A DNA stretch of 64,000 bases from Himantopus leucocephalus (GCA_003993805.1 RSEF01000006.1:26062562-26126561), one strand, 5' to 3'; shown: positions 13,701 to 27,970, counted from the stretch's first letter. Numbers and translations: made by a program. Notes: generated by a model from the sequence alone, not told the origin.

Positions 13701-16077
13701 GGTGACCTACATGACCTACAGGTTGCTTTGGTGGCCAGGCTGATGTCCAACCAGGACACGGCCAGCGAGGATGCAGATTTCTATGCCTTTCCATGTCGTG
13801 TGACCAGTTTTAGAAGCTGATGGGGCAGACAGGCAGGCCAGGCAAGCGTAACAGTCATCTTCGCATTGACCCTGCTGGGCACTGTGCAGGCATCCAGGGC
13901 TATTTCTCATCCTCCCTGTGGGTTTGCACTCGTCTGTTGTGTCTTCCTCCCCACCACACAAATCCACAATAAAGAGACATCAGAAGGATGCCCAGACTGT
14001 GGAAACATCCCCACAGATGTGTTGGAAAGTCTAAGTCTAACCAACAAGCTGCAGGTACCACACAGCTCTCTGCTGCCCTAGCCCCTGGCTTGGGCACGGA
14101 ATTAACATTTCACAGACCCTCCCAGAAATTACTTGATGATGCTTTGTCACAGAAAGCATCCAGGAACTTGCATCAATGAGATTCTGACCATGTCCAGGAC
14201 CTGTAATTCCCTTAGCAGCAGCAGCCAAGCTGTCTGATGGCACTGCGCTATCTAGACTTGACTGCTGGTTTTGTAAGCCCATGTGATCCTTCTGTGCTCC
14301 ACAGGCTTATTTATTTGATCGCCCTTTAGTGCCTCAGCATTATGGCTGTAAGGGATCAGGATCCAGCTTCTCGAGGGAACTGCCTCTTCAGGCATCTGCA
14401 GACCCTAGCCCTAAAACTTCAATTTTTTTTTAAAAACAAGGATCCCAAAAATGAAGTGGAGTGCGGAGGAGGTGGGAAAAGAAACGACACACCAGCTGCT
14501 CTCTACCAGGACACAAGCAACTTCAAAAATTAGGTTCCAAGTATATAACCTGCTGAGGGTAAGATACGCTATTTTTGAGCAAAGAATGGCCTGTTTTCCA
14601 TCAGAAAGCAAGCCACCAGCCTCATCCACTCCCAGCTACTGCTAACCTCCCTTCATTATCAAACAGGGATAGAAAAGGGCATGGGAGGGCAGGAACTACA
14701 CACCTGTGGCCAGCACACATGCAAGCACAGTGAGCTGCTCTTTGCCAGCAACCCAGATGCAAAGTTATCTCGCTTAATTAGGGCTTCCTTTGGGGGGAAA
14801 CCTTGGCTCAAGTAACTGAACAAATAAATTACACTACCAGACACACACTCATACACACAAATAACCTATTTTGCTCAGCCAGGTGCAGACGATTGTTTCT
14901 AGCCCTTCATGTGGGGCTGGTGCACGTCTCTCCATGAGGTCAGATGCAGGAGAACGTCACGCTGGCCAAGAATGGAGGAAAACCTGAGAGTGGCTTAAGA
15001 AAAACAGAAACAAAACTCAGAAGAAATTTTTGCCCGTCTAACAGGTGCAGAGATGTGATTATACGTGCTTCAACACACGGGCTTTCAACGCGGCCTGAGT
15101 GTCACACTGCAGATCTAGTGTGGTTAAGGAAGCTTTGAAATCTCACCCCTGCTTTGAACCTTGCAGATTAGTATCAACGTGGAGAAGGATTTGAAGCTGG
15201 AGGAAGATGCTCATATTTCGAAAGTAAGCACCAGCAGGTGAAGGGGCAAGCAAAGGGGCTGTTCTCCATTACAGGCAGCAAGAGCAGTCCGGGCAGGCGA
15301 CCCCCTCCCCTGGATGTGGGACTGAACAGCATCAAACAGTGCAAATACAACAGAGGCTTTAAAACAAAAACAAATTTCCCTTCTTAGCCATAATGAGGCA
15401 TGTAACGAGGCAAATCACCAGACACCTTCTTTTGCCTTTCTGTTAAAACCGAGCAGAATAATATGATTCAAACATCAATGCTTCCAATGACAGACAGGCT
15501 GACACTGTAATAGTATCTCATTTACTTAAAAGCATCTCTCAAATGTCAAAGAAGAAGGTGGAAAAAGAACTTCACACTTTATATCCTGAGTCTGAACGTG
15601 TCCCTCGAGGTATTACTTCCAGATTTGATCCATGCAGATAGAACCTATTTCTAACATCAGATAGGAATATGGAGAAAGGAGGAAAAAGTAAGATGAGGAA
15701 GAGAGACTGCAGGGGGGTTATGGCGTTGATTCTCAGCATAATGTTGACTCGCAGGAGTCCACCAGGCCCAGAAGATGTGCCCTGTGTGCAAGTAGACAAA
15801 AAACCAATGAAAATACTGAGAAAAGCGAGAAGAGGAGCTGATTTCTGCAAAATCAATGATTTCTAGGTTGCAGAAAGACCACTTGGGCTTGTCACTTCAT
15901 GAAAAGGCAATTCTTTTTTCCACAATGCCACTGGATTTTCAGATACAACCAAATTCCCTTCCCAGGGAAACGTCTCTTACATTTGCCTTTGGAACTGGGG
16001 AGCCTCCAGGACATATTACTGTGCCACTAAAAGCGGTGAGAACACAAGGACTGTGTAGGCAATGAGTAACTACAAAC

Positions 16078-16288
16078 TGGCTTATGTTCTTTACTGAGAG
16101 CGTGGTCAAACACTGCAACAAGCTTCCTAGAGAGGTGGTCGATGCCCCATGCTTGTCAATATTTAAGAGGCATTTGGACAATGCCCCAAATAACATGCTT
16201 TAACTTTTGGTCAGTCCTGAAGTGGTCAGGCAGTTGGACGAGATGATCATTGTAGGTTCCTTCCAACTGCAATATTCTGTTCTATTCT
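16078..16288 (+). mobile_element. CR1 LINE 3' fragment, degraded, plus orientation
   Basis: The segment follows the CR1 3' consensus in the sense direction: gagcgtggtcaaacactgca, then an agagaggtggtcgatgcccc block, then acgagatgatcattgtaggt, then ccttccaactgcaatattct, ending in the short attct-type terminal repeats of CR1. CR1 is the dominant LINE of birds; it lacks a poly-A tail and is usually 5'-truncated, as here. Divergence is visibly higher than in the copy at 20412-20690, so this is probably an older insertion. Ends are approximate to about 15 bp. Confidence 0.88.
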
Positions 16289-16618
16289 AATACAGAACGC
16301 CTGTAGGATGGACATACAGGAAGGATTTCCATATTTCTGGTGTTCAAGATGATGACAATCTCACAAGATTAGAATTTTCTGTGAACTTTTAATGTCACTG
16401 GACCAGAACTGAATACCCAGAACTGAATTAAAACTCAGCATGAGAACAAAATGATCAGTCTGAGTTTTCATCACAAATCCACTCACTGCTGCATCTGGGT
16501 ACTTGATGGCCACGAATGAATTTATCCTCTCAAAATCCATGGGAAAGCTCTTACAGAATGGGGAAACCAAACTCCAAATCTCTAAAACCCAACTTTTCTG
16601 CTTTAGTCAGGGCAGTGC

Positions 16619-16634
16619 AAAAAAAAAAAAAAAA
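16619..16634. repeat. A16 homopolymer
   Basis: Sixteen consecutive A residues lie in intronic DNA. No SINE or processed transcript body is recognisable beside it, so it is best treated as a simple repeat. Confidence 0.9.
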
Positions 16635-16999
16635 TACAGTGTTCTTCCTTGCAGCCCTTGTGGTGCTTTAATCATCCTAGGAAAATAAGACAGAAGGCCA
16701 ATACACTTTATGTGTATTTAGACTATGAATTATGGTTTGCACCAGAAGTATGAGAGACCACTGTTAAAATTGCCATCCCCATGGAGAAAAACAGCCGTCA
16801 GTGTTGGTGGGCTGCAGCACATGGAAGCTGCGACTGTAACCTTCCCTTCACAAAGCTCTGGCTGCTGATCTCCCAAGGGCAGGGGCACAGCCAGTGTCCA
16901 GCACAAGTGGCTCGATCCTGAAGTCTCACCCTAGTTGTCCGCATCTCCCTTCCCTGCATCGGTAAAACGCTGCTAGCAATGTAATGCTTTTATCTCAAC

Positions 17000-17290
17000 A
17001 GAGAGCTCCCGAGCTTAACTAATCACGGTGAACAAAGGGATTATTTCTTTCAACATATTCATCAGGGCTTGTGGCTTCTCATGCATTTTCCAGCCCCTAA
17101 CACCAGAGAGACCTACCTCTGCTCAGAGCTGGTATGTGCTACCGAAATACAAATTAACAGGTCACCACGAGGGAAGGAAAGAGTTAGTTTTCCATTCTGA
17201 AGACTGACTTACTTGAGAGCCTGACGTATCTGAAATCAATTTTTAAAAATATATTTAAAGGGCTCTCTTTTATAGAGGGACTTTGTTATG
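17000..17290. other. AT-rich block resembling a conserved non-coding element
   Basis: The segment contains words such as cttaactaatcacggtgaac, gggattatttctttcaacat and cttctcatgcattttccagc, and ends in a taaaaatatatttaaaggg stretch. It has no repeat signature and no coding pattern. The assignment is inference from texture and needs a genome alignment. Confidence 0.25.
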
Positions 17291-19035
17291 ATGTGGAAAA
17301 TTCACAGCTCCTAACATCAAGCCATGGGTGGAGGGAGCCTGGAGTATGAATTAAAAATAATGTGGTTGTTTGCAGAAATTAGCAGCACTGATTTAAATCC
17401 ACACACCCCTCCCTCCTCAAATAATCACCCTCTGAACGGAGGTGGTTTATGGAGCCCTCTGGAAAATGTTCCTCATGGCCTCCGTTCCGAACTCAAAATA
17501 AAATACATCACATCGCAGCAAATACTTCACCAGGGTGCTGCTCTCTCTTCCCCCCAACCCACGCCTCCCATTTGTTGCTAATTAAACGAAACAGCAGGTG
17601 CTTAGACCACAAGCGCAGCAGGGCTACAGCAAGCGCCATGATTAAACCCCCCTGGAATGTCTTCTTGGAGAGCTGCATCTTTCCAGGGACTGGACTCGAA
17701 GAGGAAAGATGAGATTAGAGGCGAGGGCTGGGTCGGTCTTTGGCTGCGAGCTCCACAATCAGAGGGTACTTTCGAAGGATGCGTCACTAGAAAAGTCAGG
17801 TTTCTGGGAAAGACACTGGCTCCTCTATGGTTCACCAAGGCACCTTCCCAGCATCCTTGCTATGGGGTACATGGAACATAGCGTGCTCTGCCTCTGGGCC
17901 GGAGACATCTCCTTTCTCACCCAGCTAAGAGCCATCACCCCAACACAGAGCAGCCTCCCCCACACCAAGGCATGTGTGGGCAGCTCAAATCTTCAGGCAA
18001 TGATTAGCAATGCAGTCAGAAGCCATCCCAGCCTAACCCTGGGTGAGGCCATGGAATGGATGCGCAATGAGCCAGGGCATCAGAGCTGGCCAAGAAGTTT
18101 ATCAGCAATGTCTGAACACATGACACATCAGGCCACGCTAATGAGATGGTCCTAGCTGTCACCCGGAGTAAATGGATGCAAGCCGGGAGAACAATTCTGT
18201 AACAGCAGCTCACTCATTGGGACATGTCCTCATACCACAACTCCTGGTGCACCTAGTTACCTGCTTCCCTCCACTCTGTGATCCCACCTACAGGTACTCT
18301 GGGGACACAGCATGCACTGAACCCACCCCATTTCCTTCATATGAAAGAAAATGACCCTTGCTGCCACCAATGCCATCACCAAGCCTCACCTCCTGACACC
18401 AGAAATCAAGCAAATCAAAAGGCAAATGCTATTCCGTTATCAATAGGGGATAGACAATGCTGTAGGAAATGGATAGGCATGGAGGAAGGGGCACTTACAG
18501 GCAGCCAGAGCTGAGCGCCCCATCAAACAAGCTCTCCCCTGCATTGTGCTCTGGGGCCTCTTTGTTTCACCCCAGCAAAGTCTTTCCCCTGCTTGCCATG
18601 CACCCCGTTCACAGCCACGGCTTCCTCCCATCCCAGCATGCCAGTCTCACTATGGTGACTTCCCACTGAGACAAGCTGGGATGACTTTAATCACCCAAAG
18701 GGCACCAGCGAGTACTAACGCAAGAGGACCCTAAACCAGTTGCCAACTGGGATAACATGGTACAAGCCTGGAAATAAACTTCTCATCCCTTCTACAAATT
18801 CCACTCCTGGCAGCGAAAGTCTATGGGACCAGGACATAAACCCAAGCAGGAAAAGCACTATTTATATTTCTGCTGAGCAGTTCGCTTCTCTTTGGTCGCT
18901 CTGCTGATGTTTCATTTCTTCACCAAACCCTATTAGAAATGGCTGGGGGCTCGGGGGGAGGAGAGGGAACGTGGTCATTAAGGTCTGGCTTAGCTACTGT
19001 AATACAACTAACATTTGGCTCTGTTAAAAAGACTC

Positions 19036-19135
19036 CCAGCCGAAGACTTCAAAGCATTTTACAAACATTAATGAATAAACTTTCTCCAGGAGGGCTGATT
19101 ATAGCCCCCATTTTATGGGTGGATGTTTCCAGATA
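19036..19135 (+). mobile_element. Ancient MIR/L2-like repeat remnant
   Basis: The words cttcaaagcattttacaaac, attaatgaataaac and ttatagcccccattttatgg follow, in order and spacing, the widespread amniote repeat pattern 'tcaaagcrctttacaaacattaa ... tattatccccattttaca'. The copy is heavily diverged, as expected for a repeat that predates birds. The family name cannot be fixed by eye; MIR or an L2 3' end are the leading choices. Confidence 0.6.
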
Positions 19136-20411
19136 ACCTTCCTGCCACACCAGGAGTTCCCCACTCCTCGTTCCACACCGCAGACTCCCAGCTCCTAATT
19201 ACACAAAAAACATCCCTACACTAAGGCAGTGAAATATATTTTGACCTAAAAGTGGAACAGGATTCGACATGAGGTTCCTTAACAGCAACAAGCAGGAACC
19301 TACAGCCCTATTGCTCCTGCAACCCACAGCACACCCCTGCTCAGCGGTATAATCCAGGGCTGTCCCACACCCAGAATGAACCTGAAACTTCGCAGGGCTT
19401 CTCTCCACCTTGGAAACACTTTTTGCAAACTTCCCCCTTTGCGTAAGGATAGTCAGGGATCACCTTCGTGGAGCACACCACCCTTTACTGCTCCATCTTA
19501 TTCCCAGATCCCAATGGCAAACAAATCTCCGCCACCTCCTGAAACACCAAATGCTAAATCCTACCCTTGTGTGCAAGCGAGATGTGTCAGAGACCGGCAT
19601 CCTCTCACCCTCAGCACCGTAACACAATGCGCACCGCAGATGGCTACATAGCTTTTTGCAAAGCTGCACTAACAGCCACCAAGGCACTAAAAACAACAAG
19701 ACAACCAGGGCTTGTTACAAGGATGCAGGTGTTCACCATGTACCATCCCAAAACATATTTTCCTCACCAGGAAGACACACACACCAGTTTTGCTAAGGCA
19801 GCAGCCACACATCACTGCAGTGACCAGGACAAGCCCGGACTTGGATTTCAAAGCTCCCCAGTCCACAGAGAGCCCAAAACATCCCAACTCGCTGGGCTGT
19901 CAAAAGCCAGAGATGAGCCAGATAAAACAAAAAGCCTGTGAAATAATTTTTGCTCCAGGTGGATAAGATACACTCCCTGTAAGACAAATTTTTGATCATT
20001 AAACTCACCTTAGTCCTTCGAAATAATTTTTTCCCCGTTATCATTTTACTTGGTTCTTTTCTGCTTTGCATTCTAATTCCTTCCCATTTGGCATTTTCCT
20101 CTGTCTCTCTCACGGTGTTTTTGTGGTTTGTCCTTCACCTCTCTCAAAACACCTGGCTGAAGATAGCAACTCAGCAAGTCCCACTGGTTTTCTGAACACA
20201 CCCTTAAAAAAACCAAATGCACCGAGGCCCAAGTGCATGGCTCTGATGTTAACTCAGTTTGCAAAAACAGCGCTAAATCAATGAGGATCTGCCCTTGACT
20301 GCACCTGGTGAATCAGAGACATCTCTGCATTGACACTGATGCCTCACGAAGAGCTTCAGTACAGAGCTCTGCTTGCACTGCAGGTTTACAGAAATTATCT
20401 TAAACACAGAG

Positions 20412-20690
20412 ATCATAGAATCATAGAATGGTTTAGGTTGGAAGGGACCTTGAAGATCATCACGTTCCAACCCCCCTGCCACAGGCAGGGACACCTCCCA
20501 CCAGACCAGGTTGCTCAAAGCCCCATCCAGCCTGGCCTTGAACACCTCCGGGGTGGAGCTTCCACAGCTTCTCTGGGCAGCCTGTTCCAGTGCCTCACCA
20601 CCCTCAAAGTGAAAAATTTCTTCCTAATATCTAATCTAAATCTGCCTTCTTCCAGTTTGAAGCCATTCCCCCTCGTCCTATCAATGCTTT
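20412..20690 (-). mobile_element. CR1 LINE 3' fragment, well preserved, minus orientation
   Basis: Read on the plus strand, the element opens with atcatagaatcatagaatgg, the inverted CR1 terminal repeat. It continues through ttccaacccccctgcca, gccccatccagcctggcctt, ctgttccagtgcctcaccac and agccattccccctcgtccta. This is the classical avian CR1 3' end in inverted orientation, about 280 bp and 5'-truncated at the right. It is much closer to consensus than the copy at 16078. It overlaps no exon. Confidence 0.97.
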
Positions 20691-22009
20691 TCTGAGTCTC
20701 TGCTTAGTCCTTTGTGAGCTTGCTCACAGCTTCTGTCAATCAAGAATTTGTCAGCAACACGCTCCGCTCCAAAGCATGAATGTCCTCACAGGATCGCAAC
20801 TCCCCACTCTGCTCTGCTGGCTTTGCACCCTCACAGGGTCCCAGCTGCACTCGAAGGAGTCCCATGTGCACGGACTCACTTGCAGTACAATTTCAGGACA
20901 GCTGCAGCTCACACCAGCCCTGCTGCAGCTGTGGACCTGAACACTGCGACCCACTGCTGCGTACCTGCGGCTCCTACCCGAAAGGAAGCTCCCAGGGTTT
21001 GGATCTGGGAATGCTTTGGGTCAGAAACATGCTCGGGGCATGCACCCAGGACACCCTCCTCTCACACATGTACTGAGGGACCATCAACCCTGCCACGCTT
21101 CTCCTGGGTATGGGCAGGGAAGAGCAAATGCTAACCCAACAGTTAAATGGGGTAGCTTCAGAAAACCATGGTTATGGGCACCTGTACAGGTAAATGCTCA
21201 ATGAAGGGTGTGAAGTCAGCGGAATACCAGCCAGGGCCGTGCCAAAGCATCTGACATACTGTAAGAGTTCAAGTCCTCCCTTTCCTGCACAGTTACTATA
21301 GACCAGATCTCTCCTTTGAAATGAAAAGCATAAGGCGGAGAGCAAAGCCCCCAGCTCGGCCAGGTGTCGTTCAACCTGGGCACCCAGGAAGGAGGGTGCA
21401 CAAAGCTGTGCTTCCCCACAGCATCGGGGAAGTCATGCTTTCTGCATGACTTCACCACTCATCTGCTCAGCAGCCTGGCTCCTCTGTGGGTTTTGCTGCC
21501 CTGACCGCTCCACTGGGGGCTCATCGATGCTTCCCCTGAAGGAGGGAAAGGGGAAATTGCAAAAGACAGTTCTGCAGTGGGAAAACTTGTGTTTGCACGA
21601 GACATGAAACCACTCTGGTTGCAGAAAAGGAGAAGCATGCCACGACTCTAGGCAAGCAGGAAGGGAATAAGGTGGAAAACAAACTCCCAACTTCACACTC
21701 CATACGCTGCTCCTGCAGAAAAGGTTAGTTATTCAGGTGTTACGGGGAAGAAGCAAATAGCACCCAACGCTCATAAATCAGGCTGGGGTGAGCCTGATCA
21801 GGAGCCTTTCCTATGGCAGTCCCGACTACACACAGTCCACAGTGGAAGAGACGCCAGTTGACGCTTTTGTTTGTCATGTAAGCAAACCCGGCGTAACACA
21901 ACCAGGAGCTACGGCTCCTTCCAGACACAGCCTTCCCACATCTGAGCCTGTGAGAGCAGAAAGCCGGGAGGGGCGAGGTGGCAGGGAAAAGAGCCCTGAC
22001 AGAGCCCTG

Positions 22010-22620
22010 CATAACCTTTCCATTATGGCTGGGCAATTTTCTATTTGCACTTAAATGCATTAATGTAAATAAACTCCCCGTAACCCTTGAAGGACTATTT
22101 AGGACGTTTGCAAAAACAACCAGCTCCTCTCATCGCGAGCCAAGGGATGCGAACACAACAGGCACTTCTCATCTCGGTCTCCGCACACTTAATGAAAGTG
22201 AAGGATTGTATTCCCTGCACAAAAGCGGAATTGTGTTTCAGGGCTGGGGGTGTGAACTCAGAGCGATTTTCCGGCAGTATAAATAATTGAAAGCTGAGTA
22301 CGATTAGGGGAGAGCGGCGAAGCAGTAGAGGGGGTGGAATTGTCATGCATGAACTTTTTGGGCTTGGGTGCTTCAGGGAAGAAAGGCCACAGAAAAATCC
22401 CACCGAGGAATTTAATTTTCACACAGAGATTCCAGAAAAAAATAAAAAGGCTGATCTTGGTCTGTGGTAAAAGAGGAAATACGCTAATAAAGCCGCACTT
22501 GGAGAATTCACTGCCTGTGTGAGAGCAGCCCCAGAGCCGTCGCTTTGGCTGAGGCCGGTTCCACAGCCGAACTACTCTCCTGTTTTATTGTTCCAGCAAA
22601 CAAAACCTGGAACAAGGTTA
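22010..22620. other. Mixed AT-rich and CpG-bearing block, possible conserved element
   Basis: This stretch carries cacttaaatgcattaatg, aaataaactccccgtaaccc, a cggcagtataaataattgaa segment and later cagccccagagccgtcgctt with scattered CpGs. Forkhead-like gtaaataaac and gcaaacaaaac words are present. No repeat or coding signature is seen. The possible regulatory role is inference. Confidence 0.28.
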
Positions 22621-25600
22621 AAAAACAAGTGGGCTCCTCCCAAGGCTGAGCTTTAAATCCTGCTGTGGAGACTTAATGGGCTATCATGAGACCTTTCAAC
22701 ACCAGAATAATGGAGATGGAGGTGGGATAACACAGGAGGTATACGTTGAGCCTTGACATGCTCTGCTGAAGAATGACTTTCAGCCCAGTTTTACCCTAAT
22801 TCTGCATAACCCCTAGTACAACATATCACCCAGGAACAAAACCAAGAGGCATAGGCCCAATACCAAAATGTTCCATCTTGGTTCAGAATTTTTGGCAATT
22901 TCAGGCATGTTTTTCTAAACATGTGCTTTCCATTAGCACCACAGCCTTGCAGGGACTCACGCATCCTGATGGAGTTGATTTTTAACATGAAAAGCAACCA
23001 ACAGCTATGAAATAGGTCTGAATCCTCCCCAGCTGATGTAAGTCAACTCAGTGACTTTGGGACAACTTGCTGCTTTTCCTCTCTGTAGCTGTATCCAGGA
23101 GAGCCGTTCCCACATTGCAGGGTCCCCACCATCCTCAAAGCCTCCGGGTCAGTGATAGGCACGGGATGTAGGTACTGATAACAAGAACAACTTATACAAA
23201 CCAAACCTCTAGAAAGCAAGGGAATAGTTCCCATCAAATAACCCTTTTGACTAAGTTCACTGCTTTCTGTGCTTGCTAGAAGCCCGTAAGTGGAGTTTGA
23301 TATTCTTCAGGTATTCCTTGAAGGACCTTCTCAGGTAACAAGCTCGTGTAGTTCAAATGGTGAATGTGGAGTATCCAACAGTAGGATATAAGCTAACCTT
23401 CCTGTTCCCCGGCAGAGCGGCTTTAATCCTTCATAAGTCAGGTTCCCACTCCAGACAATGTGAATTCATCCACTGGGAAATTTGCTATCCATTACAGTTC
23501 TGCAGCGCTCCCTTGAGATTCCTGGGTTGGACAAACCTGCTCAAATTAAAATCTTTCTAGATAATTCATAAAAAACGCATGCATGCAAAAAGCAGGTAAA
23601 GTAATTTGTTTATAGGTTCCAAATAATATCCACAAAGACTTTTCCAGTCTTTGTCCTGTTCTAAAAATACTATTCCATGAATACGTGAGCATCTGGTAAT
23701 GTGGCATTACTTCACAGCCATCAGATCCAAACTGGAGAGAGAAGCTGAACCAGAAACTGGCATCACAGCTGAACTTTCCCAAGTATTACACAGCTTTAGG
23801 TCAAGAGCCTTCAGTGCACACTTCTCTCTCATACTCAAAGTCCACACCTCCTCTAAAAAACCCACCCCACTGGGCTCTTAATAAGCAGTGAGAGTTCATC
23901 ACTGCTGAGCTCTGACACTCATTCAATTTCAAAGATTTCCCTGATGGTACCTCTAACTCTTCAGCCAGGGGAAGCTCTGGTCCAGCTGCCCGGGCTCAGA
24001 GCGCTTGCAGAGGGCTCCTAACCAGGACACTTCCCATAGCCACTATTTCAGAGGTCAGGTCTCCTGGGGGAACTCTGCTTTATGAGCTCTCACTCTCCAC
24101 CTGAAATCGGAGCCACTTAGTCATTCCACACTCCCCTCTGAACCCCCCAAGGCCTTCCTCTATGAAGCAGAGCTGGCACTCATCGCCATCCCAGCATGAT
24201 CACACACCTCAGAGATGGACTTCACACTCTCCCTTGGTTGATGAGATTAACAGGGCACTCAATGTGGGATCCAGGCCTCATGAAATCATGCAGAGCAAAA
24301 CCCAAACCTTAGCATCATCAGAGGCGGCAATTTCCAAACCATTGCCCACCTCAGATCACGCACCATCCAGGCTGCACAGCACTTTGGGGAAGCAGCAGAC
24401 CGAAAACCCACAGTCCTGTTGGCCCCAGGGGCACAGGCTCTTCTCTTGCCAAATAAAATTTATCTGCTGGCCAAAAGCACACAGTTGAGCAATTCTGATT
24501 TATTCCAGCAGGGATCAAGGATATGTCTGTGTGCATCCACACACACACTCTCACTAGGGTCATGATGGAAGATGCTTTCTAAGAAGGTTGAGGAACAGCA
24601 GTAAGACACCATGTATAGTTAAAAGGATGCAGTAAAGAAGTCAACAACCTCTTTCTGATGCTCGCAACCTTTCAAAAAAAAGAAAACCCCTACTCATTTG
24701 TCTAACTACATATAGAACCTGGAGCTTAATTCAACTTTGTTTTACTTCTAGGATCGGGAGCCTGCCTAAAGAAGAGCTACAAATAGAATGTTAACAAAGA
24801 TCTGCCAGTGTTGAACTTGCGCTCAGAGGCTGCAAAAGACACAAGATCACAGTGACAGTGAATTCCCTTCAGCAACCAGAGCAGATCACTAATTGTGCAG
24901 CCTCTCTGGAGCGGCTCAGATTGTCGCAGCACAGCACATAGGAGGATCGCAAGGATGGAAGGAAAAAACTCACCTTCAGAGCAGCTTATCACTTGTTGTC
25001 ACGCTCCTGTAAGACCTCTGAGATGAATTAGCATTTAATCTGGGTCAGATAAAGCAAAAGCTTCTTGATGGTGTGATGAAATGTTTCAATACTACTGATT
25101 CCACACACAGGACATGAACACCAGGGAAATAAGGACTTGTCAACATCCAGGAGAATATCAGCATTGTATGGAACAACGTGCATGTGGTACAATGACCCCA
25201 AACAGCATCCAGCACAGTCACTGATGCCATGGTGGGGTCCAGGATCCTGGTCTTGTGCAGCAAGGGAATGGAGAAGGACACAAACCTCAGAGATGCAGCT
25301 TCCAGAGACTCCCATCCCACAGTGGGGTCAGGACAACCACCCAGCCAGAGCCCCAAAACCTCACTGAGGCAGGCAGGGGAATACATTCAATTGGTGCTAA
25401 GCAGCAAATATCACCCCATAGCCACCATGTAGAAGATCCCCACCCTGCAGCGTACAGGCAATATTCAAGTGTCAGCTTTATGCCTTAACAGCACCCAAGT
25501 GCAGAAGTAGGAAGGGGAGTGTTCCCACAGGCTGGGTCGCTTTCTCAACTGCAGGTTATTTGCCGTGTTCATTGAACGTGGCCTCTATTGTAGTTTGGCA

Positions 25601-27639
25601 GGCACTTTGCCATTTCCACATCACGGCCCTCATCTTTGTCTGACGTGTAAAGTCTCTTTAGAAACAAATACTGGAAGCTGAACAGATTGTTTTGCCAAGC
25701 AAACATTTAAATAATGATGGAAATAAGAATTATAAACAACACCATTTATTCATTGAAGACAAAGATACTGCCCCAAGCCAGCTGGTATCCTAAGGCACTG
25801 ACTGAGTGCTAGAAGGAAAAAGGGTATTTAAATAGCCTTTAAATCGGTTGAGACAACCATTCCCATATCAGCTATTCATTTTTTTTCCAGGGGCATTTCA
25901 ATTCCCCCAGCAAGCCCTGTTACTGACAAGCTTGCTGCTGGGCTATTTTTCTGAGGGCATGGGGGCTTCTGCTACTAGGAGCCAAGCCTTGCAAGCGCGG
26001 CTGCACCGGGACCTCCCGCACAGCTGCCAAAATGCGGCAGGCACAGTCAGCGCTCACAGCCGGCAGCTCTTCTCCTCCTGGAAATCTGTTTTTCTGCATC
26101 ACCTGCACACCATGCCACTGCTGGCCTCTCCACACACTGTCCAGGATAGCAGCAGCAGACGACCGGCCCGTGTTTACTCGGAAGAAAGGACATGCCACTT
26201 CTCCCCAAGGAGCCAGTGCTGACCTTTGGGAACAGACATGTTGACAGAGCCACATTCAGATTTCCTCTGAATTTTCTCAGGCTTGTTTCAGTTTCAATCC
26301 TGCTCTGAAGGAAGCTGTTTTCAAACCAAACCCTACATCCTGACTGCTGGAGTAACCCCATCCTCACAGCCCCGTGACTACCAGGGATGGCCCTGAAGCC
26401 AAGCCCTGGGTCTGAACCTCACGGGTCAGGTATGGAGCCAGGCCCCTGCTCTGGATGAGGATTTCACAGCAGCTCTCAATGCCTACAGCAGGGCCAGGAT
26501 GCTGAGGCTCAGCGTGCCACACCGAGGGAATGGCAACAAGAGAAATGTGATCCTTGCAGCCCAGACCATCATGGCCAAGGCCAGCACAGCCCAGAGCAGA
26601 GGGAGCCGCATGCTTTGACTGCAGAGCCCAGATGCCCATCTGGGCCCACACAGCCCAGTGAGAGCATTATCAGTAAGTAAAATCTTCCCTTTCTCCCCCT
26701 TTGCCTTCTGTTTCACTGTGCACTTGCACCACAGCTTGATGAAACAGCCCTCTGCCATGCTGTTCCTCCCCATCTCCTGCCCTGCCCTGTTCGACCCCAC
26801 CTCCTCCTCCAGCTTTCCTGCCTGTTTCCATACGCGCACACGTAGCCCAACAGAAACACTCCCTGAGCTTGTCAGAGGCTGGGAATCTTTTTAAGGCAAA
26901 CCTCCCACGCTGCGAGAGGGGCAAGCTGCATCACGCGCAGAGCCACATCAACAGCCCTCCTTCTCTTCCCACAGCGCCAGGAGCTACGTGCGGGGTGGCA
27001 CCTATGGAAACGAGCATCACTCGTTGCAGAGCGACCCTGCTGCTGTGGATGGCTGAGAAGACCAGGCAGTGACTCTACTCATCCTACTAAAAAGGCCTGG
27101 TGGGTTGAAGGTTAGGAGTCAGCATTTGCAAACGCAGGAGCACACTTGCCCCATCGCATTCTTACCTATACTCTTCACCACTGATAAAGTTAGTGCATGC
27201 TTGAGCTTGTCCATTCACCACTCCTGCAGAGCTAAAAGCATGAATGTTACAAAACCAGTCATTACTGAGTTAGACCACACTGGGCCACCAGATTTAGGGA
27301 CTGTGGGTCCCCACTTTGGCAATTAACCCAAATTGACTAATGGAGTGAATATATGCGATTCCGTCAGAGTCCCGTCAGGTTCCTACCCCACAAACACCCT
27401 GCCCCAGTTCCCCCTTTGCTCTGCCCCAGGAAGCCTGCACCCCAAAGCCACCAGGTCCTGTTTCGAATCATAGTGACCAGGTGAAACGCAGCGTGCTCCG
27501 GCATGGGGCACAGTTACAACCACCTAACTGGAAGTGAGAGTGGGCGTTACAGTATTTGATACAGCTTGGGGTAACAGAGAAAGGGATGTTTGTACAGAAG
27601 AGCACGTAACGGAAGAACAATCAATAGCAGCAGCATTCA

Positions 27640-27970
27640 GATGAACTCTAGTGTGAGCAAGAAAAGCAGGGGTGCAGACTGTAATTACTGGTTTTTATAG
27701 TACCATTTTTGTTTAATGTCCTCTTCAATGCTCAGTTACTCCATTATAGCACTATAAACAATCAGGATGACCCTAGCAATAACAAATGAAGCTCTTGATG
27801 TTTTATCGTCAGCCTGGAAACAACTTACATCTCTTTCCGCTCCCTAATAAAATTCTTGATATTCTTTATTTTTTTAATGTTCTAATTGGCTGCTAGTGAG
27901 CTCCTCTTTCTGCACCACTTTGAAGAAAACCTGCTTAGATCAGCAGACTGCATCAGGCAGATAATTTTTC
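27640..27970. other. AT-rich block resembling a conserved non-coding element
   Basis: The block includes ctgtaattactggtttttat, actataaacaatcaggatga (a SOX-like core), ttttatcgtcagcctggaaa and gttctaattggctgctagtg. It passes straight into the CpG-enriched patch starting near 28055. Texture, lack of repeats and adjacency to that patch make it a reasonable enhancer candidate, unproven here. Confidence 0.33.
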
